A stretch of 64,000 nt of DNA. It comes from Terrabacter sp. 28 (GTDB lineage Bacteria > Actinomycetota > Actinomycetes > Actinomycetales > Dermatophilaceae). The notes under the pieces were generated by a model. That model saw nothing but the letters and a program-made list of their open reading frames with translations, did not search any database and had not been told where the DNA came from. How positions within the stretch are numbered: the first letter of the stretch is position 1; every line of letters begins with the position of its first letter. Below, one piece after another: positions 1 to 7,800 of this stretch. Both the position numbers and the translations under genes were made by a program. The DNA lies in NCBI GenBank assembly GCA_000955875.1, contig JYOE01000023.1, positions 1 through 64,000 of the forward strand, read 5' to 3'.

Positions 1-355
1 CGCGACGCTGGAAGCCACGGTCGCCACGGTCGTCACGACGCTGGAAGCCGCGGTCACCGCGGTCGTCACGACGGTCGAATGACGGACGGTCATCGCGACG
101 CTGGAAGCCGCGGTCACCGCGGTCGTCACGGCGGTCGTACGAGCGGTGCTCGTCGCGGGGGGCGCGCCACTCGCGGCCACCGACGTGCGAGCTGCCCGAC
201 GAGGCCGGGCGGGAGCTCTTGGGACCGGAGAAGGAACCGGACTTGGGTCCGCCCTTGCCGGCCTGACCGCGGTGCGGCTTCTTGGCCGCGGCGGCCTTCT
301 TCTCGGTGGACCAGCGGGCCTTCTTGGGCGCGCCGGAGGGGGTGTGCTTGGGCAT
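1..355 (-). CDS. N-terminal part of a probable DEAD-box RNA helicase (runs off window start)
   Basis: The frame enters from the window edge and begins at the ATG read at 355, giving the first 118 residues. It opens MPKHTPSG, continues through a Lys/Ala stretch and a Gly/Ser stretch, and ends in 11-residue units of the type DDRGDRGFQRR. No folded domain lies inside the window. Actinobacterial DEAD-box helicases often carry such disordered, Arg/Gly-rich, RNA-binding heads, so the identity rests on style and not on helicase motifs. The roughly 290 bases upstream (356-647) hold no gene and could be a long leader, as seen for cold-induced helicases. Another RNA-binding protein with a low-complexity head is the alternative. 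Confidence 0.5.
   Translation of the reverse strand, partial: MPKHTPSGAPKKARWSTEKKAAAAKKPHRGQAGKGGPKSGSFSGPKSSRPASSGSSHVGGREWRAPRDEHRSYDRRDDRGDRGFQRRDDRPSFDRRDDRGDRGFQRRDDRGDRGFQRR
4..129. repeat. 33-bp coding repeat, three copies
   Basis: Near-identical 33-bp units lie at 4-36, 37-69 and 97-129, with a related 27-bp stretch between the second and third. Each unit encodes the 11-residue Arg/Asp/Gly block of the neighbouring helicase-like protein. The unit length is a multiple of three, so copy number can vary without breaking the frame. More copies may lie outside the window. Confidence 0.85.
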
Positions 356-613
356 TGCGTATTCAACTCTCTTCGACTCGATGCAGACTTCGCCTCGAGC
401 CGTGAGTCACACCACGACCATGCAGACGAGCCTCAGGCGCAGAACTGTCTGCGCCCCATGTGTACCGGTCCCCGGCATCTGTGCCGTCCGGTGTTCGGAT
501 CCGCTCCGCGTCGGTGCCGGGCCGCGCCGTCTGCGCGATCTTCCGGAAGGGGTGTCACCTCGTCGGACGAGCCTGCCCGCCGGGCATCCCCGGCGCCATC
601 TCTTCCGTCGTGA

Positions 614-630
614 TCCGAGGAGACCTCGGA
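614..630 (-). terminator. short hairpin after the VanZ-like gene
   Basis: TCCGAGG and CCTCGGA form a 7-bp stem with a 3-base loop, 18 bases downstream of the VanZ-like stop codon on the minus strand. No T-run follows, so intrinsic termination is uncertain. Confidence 0.3.
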
Positions 631-647
631 GTCGGATGCCGTCCAGT

Positions 648-1010
648 CTACCAGCGACGCAGACGCGTCCCGACCACGAGCACCGCGGCGGCGAGGCCGA
701 CCCCCACGAGGTCGACCACCGCGTCCCACACGTCACCGGAGCGGCCGGGCAGCAGGAAGTGCTGCACCAGCTCGCTGACCGGGGCGTGCAGCGCGAAGGC
801 GACGACCGCGGCCCGCACCGACCCGAGGGCCCGCCCGACGGCATACGTGGGCACGGCGAAGACGAGCAGGTGGACCACCTTGTCGGTCCAGCTGACCGGC
901 CCCTCGACCGTCACGACGGGCCAGTAGGGGACCGCGAGCTGGACGACGACGGCTGCCACGGCGAGCGCGACGAGCACGCGGGAGCGCCGGGAGGACGGAG
1001 GGGTCGTCAT
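648..1010 (-). CDS. VanZ-like family membrane protein
   Basis: The 120-residue protein starts MTTPPSSRRSRVLV and has four hydrophobic segments (about residues 12-31, 47-65, 72-88 and 98-115). The motif DKVVHLLVF after the first helix is the Asp-Lys...His signature of VanZ-like proteins. VanZ itself gives low-level teicoplanin resistance, but most members are uncharacterised. The ATG at 1010 was chosen because a longer frame would run into the promoter region of the divergent SIMPL gene; an in-frame GTG lies two codons upstream. The 70-base gap to the divergent gene must hold both promoters. Confidence 0.75.
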   Translation of the reverse strand: MTTPPSSRRSRVLVALAVAAVVVQLAVPYWPVVTVEGPVSWTDKVVHLLVFAVPTYAVGRALGSVRAAVVAFALHAPVSELVQHFLLPGRSGDVWDAVVDLVGVGLAAAVLVVGTRLRRW

Positions 1011-1080
1011 GGTCACGGAGTCTAGGTAGGTTGCGACGAGGGCCACGTGCCGCCCCGGGCCGGCCGACGAGAGGACACGC

Positions 1081-1710
1081 ATGGGCAAGCTCAAGCGCAC
1101 GGTGACCGTCAACGGCAGCGGGCGGGCCTCGGTCTCCCCCGATGTCGTTCGGCTCGACCTGCGGGTGGGTCACGACGCCGACGACGTCGCCGCGGCGCTC
1201 GCAGGGGCCACCGAGGGCATCCGCAACGTCGGCGCCGTCGTGCGCGACCGCGGGGTCGCCGACGCCGACATCCGCACGCTCGACGCGGGGGTCAACCAGC
1301 GCTGGGACAACACCGGCACGGCCGTCGGCTTCACGGCCCAGCAGCGGCTCGCGGTCACCGTGCGTCGCCTCGAGGCGGTCGGCGAGATCCTCGAGGCCGC
1401 CGCCGCGGCCGTCGGCAACGCGCTGCTCGTCGACTCCGTGCGCCTCGACGTGTCCGACCGCTCCGGCGGGCTCCGCGAGGCGCGTGACGGCGCCTTCGCG
1501 GACGCGCGCGACAAGGCACAGCAGTATGCCGGCCTGTCGGGTGCCGAGCTCGGCGCGGTGCTCGGGGTGGCCGAGGGCGGAGCGATGCCAGTCGGCAGGC
1601 GCGAGGCGAAGTTCATGGCCGTCGCGGCCGCCTCCGACGGCGGCATGCCGGTCGAGGGCGGCGACCTCGAGCTCGTGGCGAGCGTCACCGTGACCTGGGA
1701 GCTCGTCTGA
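1081..1710 (+). CDS. SIMPL (DUF541) domain protein
   Basis: A 209-residue protein without signal peptide. It opens with TVTVNGSGRASVSPDVVRLDL, the usual first strand of SIMPL/DUF541 proteins, and shows the family's alternation of short strands and helices to a C-terminal strand ending SVTVTWELV. Family members are mostly uncharacterised; some are periplasmic and linked to oxidative stress. This copy looks cytoplasmic. It sits 61 bases upstream of the thioredoxin gene on the same strand and may be co-transcribed with it, which loosely fits a redox-stress role (inference). Confidence 0.8.
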   Translation: MGKLKRTVTVNGSGRASVSPDVVRLDLRVGHDADDVAAALAGATEGIRNVGAVVRDRGVADADIRTLDAGVNQRWDNTGTAVGFTAQQRLAVTVRRLEAVGEILEAAAAAVGNALLVDSVRLDVSDRSGGLREARDGAFADARDKAQQYAGLSGAELGAVLGVAEGGAMPVGRREAKFMAVAAASDGGMPVEGGDLELVASVTVTWELV

Positions 1711-1771
1711 CCCTGCTGCGAGCACGGCCACCGCACGGAATACCCACCACTGCTCGTCCGTTGGGAGAGAC

Positions 1772-2155
1772 ATGGCTACCACTGACCTGACCGCGCAGTC
1801 CTTCGAGAAGACCGTCCTCGACAACGACATCGTGCTGGTCGACTTCTGGGCGTCCTGGTGCGGCCCGTGTCGCCAGTTCGCCCCGGTCTACGACGCCGCC
1901 TCGCAGAGCGGCGACAACGAGGGCATCGTCTTCGGCAAGGTCGACACCGAGGCCGAGCAGTCGCTCGCCCAGGCCGCCAACATCACCTCGATCCCGACCC
2001 TGATGGCCTTCAAGGAGGGCGTGCTCGTCTTCGCCCAGCCGGGAGCACTCCCCCAGTCGGCTCTGCAGGACGTCATCGAGCAGGTCAAGGCCCTCGACAT
2101 GGCTCCGATCAAGCAGCAGATGGCCGCCGAGGCCGCGGCGCCCGAGCAGGCCTGA
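1772..2155 (+). CDS. thioredoxin
   Basis: A 127-residue single-domain thioredoxin. The active-site motif WCGPC is at residues 29-33, preceded by VLVDFWAS, and the cis-proline loop reads TSIPTLMAF. These are the features of a cytoplasmic dithiol-disulfide oxidoreductase that receives electrons from thioredoxin reductase. The C-terminus carries an extra Ala/Glu/Gln-rich tail of about 20 residues beyond the fold. GGGAGAG lies 7 bases before the ATG. A strong terminator follows at 2191-2223, ending the transcription unit. Confidence 0.93.
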   Translation: MATTDLTAQSFEKTVLDNDIVLVDFWASWCGPCRQFAPVYDAASQSGDNEGIVFGKVDTEAEQSLAQAANITSIPTLMAFKEGVLVFAQPGALPQSALQDVIEQVKALDMAPIKQQMAAEAAAPEQA

Positions 2156-2190
2156 GTCCCGACGGCCATCCGCCGGCACACGGCATACGC

Positions 2191-2223
2191 AAGGGGGCGC
2201 CCCGACCGCCGGGGCGCCCTCTT
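2191..2223 (+). terminator. intrinsic terminator after thioredoxin
   Basis: A long GC-rich stem (GGGCGCCCC with GGGGCGCCC, extended by AAG/CTT at the base) with a 5-base loop, followed by CTCTT. It lies 35 bases after the thioredoxin stop. Confidence 0.8.
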
Positions 2224-2323
2224 CGCGTACTCCGCCGTTTCGGCTGTGCACCGGCGACGACCCCGTGATACTTGACCCACGCCGCGCGGGGGGCGCACGG
2301 CAGGACGGCGCGGGGAGGCACTG

Positions 2324-2695
2324 ATGCGTGATCGGACGCACGACAAGGCGAGGCTCGCCCTCGTGGTCGCGGCGGCGAGCGCTCTGGCGCTCGGCGCCTG
2401 CTCGCAGGGCTCGCCCGCAGCGACGCCGACGGTGACGAAGACGGTCACGGCCGCGCCGTCGGTCCTCGTCTTCAACCCGGCGACGAGCGGCAAGACCCTC
2501 GCCGCTCGGATCGTGGCACGCGCCAGGGCGAGTTCGCCGTCCGACACGGTCTCGGGCGTCACGTGCGCGAACTTCCCGAACCTCAAGGTGGGCACGCACA
2601 CGGACTGCCACCTGACGCTCAACGGCAAGAAGGTGACGGTGCGGGCGACGTTCACCAAGGCCGACGGTCACTACGAGCTCAAGCGCGTCGCGTGA
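2324..2695 (+). CDS. DUF4333-type lipoprotein
   Basis: A 123-residue protein with a basic N-terminus, a hydrophobic stretch and the lipobox LGAC (Cys at about 26), so it should be lipid-anchored on the outer face of the membrane. A Ser/Thr/Pro linker follows. The C-terminal 50 residues (GVTCANFPNLKVGTHTDC and the following strands) match the DUF4333 pattern with two Cys expected to pair. DUF4333 domains occur in actinobacterial lipoproteins and have no known activity. The gene stands alone, convergent with tmRNA 44 bases away. Confidence 0.78.
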   Translation: MRDRTHDKARLALVVAAASALALGACSQGSPAATPTVTKTVTAAPSVLVFNPATSGKTLAARIVARARASSPSDTVSGVTCANFPNLKVGTHTDCHLTLNGKKVTVRATFTKADGHYELKRVA

Positions 2696-2739
2696 CGGAC
2701 GCGCGGGCTGAGGAACAGCGTGACGTGGCCACCACGAGG

Positions 2740-3106
2740 TGGTGGAGGTGGCGGGAATTGAACCCGCGTCCGATGACGAGAGACCAGGACTTCTCCGGGT
2801 GCAGTGCGCTACGGCTTTTCTCGGCCCCAGGGCTCGCACGCACACGTCCCCTGACAGGCCCAGTTGAGTAAGAGTCCCGCACAGCCCCCCAACATGACTG
2901 CGCAGCAAGTTTCCTAGCTGATGCCAGGCACTGAGTCGGAAACTAGCTCAGGCTGACAGACTTCGGGGCTCGCTCAGGCGGCGAGGGCGAAGTCGGTGCG
3001 CTTGGAATTGGCACCTATTGTTTTGCAAGGAGCGTTAACGAGATAACCCTGCATCCTCGACCCGCTTCCCCTGATGTGTCGACCACCGTCGAAACCGATC
3101 ACCCCC
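2740..3106 (-). ncRNA. ssrA: tmRNA (ssrA)
   Basis: The minus strand ends in a T-arm (GGTTCAATTCC), then CACCTCC and encoded ACCA; the 5' end GGGGGTG pairs with CACCTCC to make the 7-bp acceptor stem, giving 367 nt. The following GATCGGTTTCGACGG is the usual tmRNA D-loop region. The tag reads ANSKRTDFALAA with TGA at 2974-2976, ending in the LAA degradation signal and resembling other actinobacterial tags. It acts with SmpB (9763-10236) to rescue stalled ribosomes. A spurious 93-codon frame runs through the tag. Confidence 0.96.
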
Positions 3107-3311
3107 ATGGGGGTGTCCACGTCACGCTGTTCAGTTCTCAACCTGCTGCTCCACCGGAGTGGAGACCACAGTATGCAGGAGGAACGCTCGACGGGTCCAA
3201 GCCATTCCCGCCTCCGACCCGTGGTCGACCGGGTTCGGCCGTTCGCACCCGCCACTAGGCTGCGGGGCGTGGTCGTCGTGGACCACCGAGCCGCCCGACC
3301 CTGGAGGTCCG

Positions 3312-6300
3312 ATGTTCCGCAAGGTTCTCGTCGCCAACCGAGGCGAGATCGCCGTCCGGGCCTTCCGGGCCGCGACCGAGCTCGGCGCCCGCACGGTCGC
3401 CGTCTTCCCGTACGAGGACCGCAAGAGCGAGCACCGGCTCAAGGCCGACGAGGCCTACCAGATCGGCGAGGAGGGGCACCCGGTCCGCGCGTACCTCGAC
3501 CACGAGGCGATCGTCGCCAAGGCGGTCGAGGCCGGCGCCGACGCCATCTACCCCGGCTACGGGTTCCTCTCGGAGAACCCGCTGCTCGCGGAGGCCTGCG
3601 ACGCAGCAGGCATCACCTTTATCGGGCCGCCCGCCTCGGTGCTGCACCTGACCGGCAACAAGGCGCGTGCCATCGCGGCCGCCCGCGAGGCGGGGCTGCC
3701 CACCCTGCGCGGCTCCGAGCCGGGCACCGACCTCGACGCGCTCGAGCGGTCGGCCGACGAGATCGGCTTCCCCGTCTTCGTCAAGGCCGTGAGCGGCGGC
3801 GGTGGCCGCGGCATGCGGCGCGTCGAGGGCCGGGAGACGCTGCGCGACGCCTTGGAGGCCGCCCAGCGCGAGGCCGAGTCGGCGTTCGGCGACCCGACGC
3901 TCTACCTCGAGGAAGCGGTCGTCAACCCGCGCCACATCGAGGTCCAGGTGCTCGCCGACGGCACCGGCGAGACCGTGCACCTCTACGAGCGCGACTGCTC
4001 GCTCCAGCGGCGGCACCAGAAGGTCGTCGAGATCGCTCCGGCGCCCAACCTCGACCCCGCCATCCGCGAGAGGATGTGCGCCGACGCCGTCGCCTTTGCA
4101 CGCTCCATCGGCTACGTCAACGCCGGCACCGTGGAGTTCCTCCTCGGTGAGGACGGCCGCTACGTCTTCATCGAGATGAACCCCCGCATCCAGGTCGAGC
4201 ACACCGTCACCGAAGAGGTGACCGACATCGACCTCGTCGTCACCCAGATGCAGATCGCGTCGGGCGAGACCTTCGAGACGCTGGGGCTGCGGCAGGACGA
4301 CATCCGCACCAAGGGCTTCGCGCTGCAGTGCCGCATCACGACCGAGGACCCCGCCAACGGTTTCCGTCCCGACGCCGGCACCATCACCGTCTACCGCTCG
4401 GCCGGCGGCAGCGGCGTGCGCCTCGACGGCGGCACCGTCTTCGTCGGGGCGGAGGTCAGCGCGCACTTCGACTCGATGCTCGTCAAGCTCACCTGCCGCG
4501 GCATGACGTTCCCCATCGCCGTGCGACGCGCCCAGCGTGCGCTGGCGGAGTTCCGCATCCGCGGCGTCTCGACGAACATCCCCTTCCTCGAGGCGGTGCT
4601 CGGCGACCCGGTGTTCCAGCAGGGGCTGGCCACGACGTCGTTCATCGACCAGCGCCCCGAGCTGCTGGCCGCGCGCGTCGGCGCCGACCGCGCCACCAAG
4701 CTGCTGACCTACCTCGCGGACGTCACGGTGAACCAGCCGAACGGTCCCGTCACGACGCGGATCCGACCGCGGCACAAGCTCCCCCAGCTTCCGGACGCAC
4801 CGCTGCCGCCCGGTTCGCGCGACCGGCTCGTCGCCGACGGCCCGGAGGCCTTCGCCCGGGCGCTGCGCGAGGCGAACGACGTGGCGGTCACCGACACGAC
4901 CTTCCGCGACGCCCACCAGTCGCTGCTCGCGACGCGCATGCGCACCCGCGACCTGCTCCACGTCGCCCGGCACGTCGCGCACCTGACGCCACAGCTGCTG
5001 TCGATGGAGGCCTGGGGCGGAGCCACCTACGACGTCGCCCTGCGCTTCCTTGCCGAGGACCCGTGGGAACGCCTTGCGGCGTTGCGCGAGGCGATGCCCA
5101 ACATCCCCCTTCAGATGCTGCTGCGCGGGCGCAACACGGTCGGCTACACGCCCTACCCGACGGCCGTCACCGACGCCTTCGTGCGCGAGGCGGCGGCGAC
5201 CGGGCTCGACATCTTCCGCATCTTCGACTCCCTCAACGACGTGTCGCAGATGCGGCCGGCCGTCGAGGCGGTGCTCGGCACCGGCACGGCCGTCGCCGAG
5301 GTCGCGCTCTGCTACACCGGCAACCTCATGTCGCCGGGAGAGCGGCTCTACACGCTCGACTACTACCTTCGCCTCGCCGAGCAGATCGTCGACACCGGCG
5401 CCCACGTGCTCGCCATCAAGGACATGGCCGGGCTGCTGCGCGCCCCGGCGGCCGCCCGCCTGGTCGCCGCCCTGCGCGAGCGGTTCGACCTGCCGGTGCA
5501 CCTGCACACCCACGACACCGCCGGCGGCCAGGTCGGCACGCTGCTCGCCGCCATCGAGGCCGGGGTCGACGCGGTCGACGCCGCGACGGCCACCATGGCC
5601 GGCACGACCAGCCAGCCGTCGCTCTCGGCCCTCGTCGCGGCCACCGACGACACCGCACGGCCCACCGGGCTCGACATCGAGCACGTCTTCGCGCTCGAGC
5701 CCTACTGGGAGGCGGTGCGCCACGTCTACAAACCGTTCGAGTCGGGTCTCGACTCCCCCACCGGCCGCGTGTACTTCCACGAGATCCCCGGCGGGCAGCT
5801 GAGCAACCTGCGCCAGCAGGCCATCGCGCTGGGGCTCGGCGACCGCTTCGAGGCCGTCGAGGACATGTATGCCGCCGCGAACCGGATCCTCGGCAACATC
5901 GTCAAGGTGACGCCCAGCTCGAAGGTCGTCGGCGACCTCGCGCTCGCCCTCGTGGGTGCCGGGGCCGACCCGAAGGACTTCGAGGACGACCCCCAGCGTT
6001 TCGACATCCCCGACTCGGTCATCGGCTTCCTCAACGGCGAGCTGGGCGACCCGCCCGGAGGCTGGCCCGAGCCGTTCCGCACCAAGGCCCTGGCCGGGCG
6101 CCGGTCGAGGCCGCGCCTGACGGAGCTGACACCCGAGCAGGAGGTCGCGCTCGCCGAGACGCCGCGACGCACCCTCAACCAGCTGCTCTTCCCCGGACCG
6201 ACGTCGGAGTTCGAGCGCTCGCGCGAGTCCTACGGCGACCTCTCCGTGCTCGGCACCGCCCTGTTCCTCCACGGCCTCGAGCAGGGCGAGGAGTACGAGG

Positions 6301-6686
6301 TCGAGATCGAGCAGGGCAAGCGGCTGCTCATCGGCGTGCAGTCGGTCGGTGAGGCCGACTCCAAGGGCATGCGCACCGTCATGTGCACCCTCAACGGTCA
6401 GTTCCGCCCCATCCAGGTGCGCGACCGGTCGGTCGAGGCCGACGTGAAGTCGGCCGAGAAGGCCGACCCCGGTGCGAAGGGCCAGGTGGCGGCGCCGTTC
6501 GCCGGGGTCGTCACGCTCGCCGTCGCCGAGGGCGACACCGTCGAACCGGGAGGCGTCGTGGCCACCATCGAGGCGATGAAGATGGAGGCGAACATCACCA
6601 GCCCCACCGGCGGCACGGTCTCGCGTCTGGCGATCGGCACGCACCAGCAGGTCGAGGGGGGCGACCTGCTGGTCGTCATCGGCTGA
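3312..6686 (+). CDS. pyc: pyruvate carboxylase
   Basis: A 1124-residue single-chain biotin enzyme that carboxylates pyruvate to oxaloacetate with ATP and bicarbonate (anaplerosis). Order: biotin carboxylase domain (about 1-450, starting FRKVLVANRGEIAVRAF, with ATP-grasp loop SGGGGRGM near 160), carboxyltransferase domain (about 525-800, with FRDAHQSLLATRMRT and HLHTHDT), PYC/OADA domain, and a biotinyl domain with AMKM, biotinylated Lys near 1090. The start at 3312 has GGAGGT four bases upstream; a longer in-frame extension overlaps the tmRNA promoter region and lacks family similarity. Full length, no damage seen. Confidence 0.97.
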   Translation: MFRKVLVANRGEIAVRAFRAATELGARTVAVFPYEDRKSEHRLKADEAYQIGEEGHPVRAYLDHEAIVAKAVEAGADAIYPGYGFLSENPLLAEACDAAGITFIGPPASVLHLTGNKARAIAAAREAGLPTLRGSEPGTDLDALERSADEIGFPVFVKAVSGGGGRGMRRVEGRETLRDALEAAQREAESAFGDPTLYLEEAVVNPRHIEVQVLADGTGETVHLYERDCSLQRRHQKVVEIAPAPNLDPAIRERMCADAVAFARSIGYVNAGTVEFLLGEDGRYVFIEMNPRIQVEHTVTEEVTDIDLVVTQMQIASGETFETLGLRQDDIRTKGFALQCRITTEDPANGFRPDAGTITVYRSAGGSGVRLDGGTVFVGAEVSAHFDSMLVKLTCRGMTFPIAVRRAQRALAEFRIRGVSTNIPFLEAVLGDPVFQQGLATTSFIDQRPELLAARVGADRATKLLTYLADVTVNQPNGPVTTRIRPRHKLPQLPDAPLPPGSRDRLVADGPEAFARALREANDVAVTDTTFRDAHQSLLATRMRTRDLLHVARHVAHLTPQLLSMEAWGGATYDVALRFLAEDPWERLAALREAMPNIPLQMLLRGRNTVGYTPYPTAVTDAFVREAAATGLDIFRIFDSLNDVSQMRPAVEAVLGTGTAVAEVALCYTGNLMSPGERLYTLDYYLRLAEQIVDTGAHVLAIKDMAGLLRAPAAARLVAALRERFDLPVHLHTHDTAGGQVGTLLAAIEAGVDAVDAATATMAGTTSQPSLSALVAATDDTARPTGLDIEHVFALEPYWEAVRHVYKPFESGLDSPTGRVYFHEIPGGQLSNLRQQAIALGLGDRFEAVEDMYAAANRILGNIVKVTPSSKVVGDLALALVGAGADPKDFEDDPQRFDIPDSVIGFLNGELGDPPGGWPEPFRTKALAGRRSRPRLTELTPEQEVALAETPRRTLNQLLFPGPTSEFERSRESYGDLSVLGTALFLHGLEQGEEYEVEIEQGKRLLIGVQSVGEADSKGMRTVMCTLNGQFRPIQVRDRSVEADVKSAEKADPGAKGQVAAPFAGVVTLAVAEGDTVEPGGVVATIEAMKMEANITSPTGGTVSRLAIGTHQQVEGGDLLVVIG

Positions 6687-6782
6687 GCCGGATCTCCAGG
6701 GCGGGCATACCCGGCGTTCTCCTGTGGGGGCCGTCCGGGCGTGGGTACGCTCGAACGGTCGGGACGTCTGGGCAGGTGCGTG

Positions 6783-7394
6783 ATGATCGGTCTTCAGGAG
6801 CCGAGAAGGCCCGCGGCCGGCTCGGGCCGCGGACGCGGACTCAGCGCGGCCGGATGGGCGCTCGTCATGGCGCTGTGCGCGCTCGCCATCACGGGCGGGG
6901 TGAACGTGCTGACCCGCCTGCTGCCGCCTCCGGCCACCGGCCGGGACCTCGCGGCCGTCGTGTCGACGTCGGGGGCCGGCACCATCTCGAGGCCAGGGGT
7001 CGAGGCCGATGACGCTCTCCTGACCCCCGCGCCCGCGCCGGTGCCGCCACCCAGGGCCGCTGCGCTCGAGCAGCTGACGGGCACCTGGACCGGCGTGGCG
7101 CGGCTGGGCGACCAGCGCACCCCGATGACCCTCGTCGTCACGGACTCGTGCAGCGAGGGTGCAGACTGCGGCACCCTGTCGACCGCCGACCCGGCGTGCG
7201 TCGGCACCCTCCAGCTCCTGCACGTCAGCGACGGGCCCGTCTTCGAGTTCGCGATCCCGTCGTACGCGCCCGGCAGCGCGCCCGAGTGCGTGCCCCGTGG
7301 GGACGGGGAGCTGTTCGTCCTCGGCGACGACGTGCTGGCCTACCGCACCGAGCTCGGGGAAGGCAGGACCGGCCGGCTCAGCCGCGTGCGCTAG
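6783..7394 (+). CDS. membrane-anchored protein with C-terminal domain like that of some actinobacterial Ser/Thr kinases
   Basis: About 203 residues. One N-terminal helix (GWALVMALCALAITGGV) is followed by a Pro/Ala-rich linker and a globular part. The globular part starts GTWTGVARLG and contains TLSTADPACVGTLQLL and a late Cys in PECVP. This layout (GTWTG..., two Cys, a final Tyr strand) resembles the extracellular domain at the end of some actinobacterial Ser/Thr kinases, here without a kinase. No function can be assigned. Alternative GTG starts lie at 6741 and 6780. Monocistronic by position. Confidence 0.6.
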   Translation: MIGLQEPRRPAAGSGRGRGLSAAGWALVMALCALAITGGVNVLTRLLPPPATGRDLAAVVSTSGAGTISRPGVEADDALLTPAPAPVPPPRAAALEQLTGTWTGVARLGDQRTPMTLVVTDSCSEGADCGTLSTADPACVGTLQLLHVSDGPVFEFAIPSYAPGSAPECVPRGDGELFVLGDDVLAYRTELGEGRTGRLSRVR

Positions 7395-7483
7395 CGGCAT
7401 CGCCGTCGCCCTCGTGCCGGAGGGCACGGACAATCTCGATGGCGTCGCCGACCGAACCCGTGACGTCGGGGATCGGGAAGAGC

Positions 7484-7800
7484 GTGGCGCGTACGACGCG
7501 GTCGCGCCGCGCTCCCGTTCATCGCCACGGGCTACGTGCTCGTGGCCGCCGGCTTCGTCGTCTTCGGCTTCACCCGGCTCGGGGTCGGGGTGGCCGCCGC
7601 TCGGCGGGATCGTGTACGCCGCCCAGCCGAGACTGATCTGGCCCCTCTGCGGCGTCGTGGCGGGCATCGGCGCGCTGCTCGCCCTCGCGTCGGGACGTGC
7701 GGGCCGCCGGGGAGCCTCTGCTCGGACCGAGCTACCAGGAGCCGGACGACGAGCCGCCACCACCGCCGCCGGAGAAGCCGCCACCGCCGGAGAAGCCTGA
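7484..7800 (+). pseudogene. frameshifted remnant of a small two-helix membrane protein
   Basis: No single frame makes sense here, but joining frames does. A GTG at 7484 reads VARTTRSRRA. One frame over, from 7512, the sequence reads LPFIATGYVLVAAGFVVFGF. From about 7600 a third frame continues LGGIVYAAQPRLIWPLCGVV and AGIGALLALASG. The composite is a basic N-terminus plus two membrane helices, as in a small membrane protein broken by two single-base shifts. It overlaps the 3' end of the convergent DUF2207 gene. A sequencing artefact is the alternative. Confidence 0.4.

Noticed and set aside
4..129. CRISPR array
   Set aside because: The repeats are in frame, nearly continuous and encode an 11-residue protein unit; no unique spacers. 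No CRISPR was seen elsewhere.
2974..3255. Minus-strand frame of 93 codons ending in TDFALAA
   Set aside because: It is the tmRNA tag read through the RNA gene, not a protein gene.
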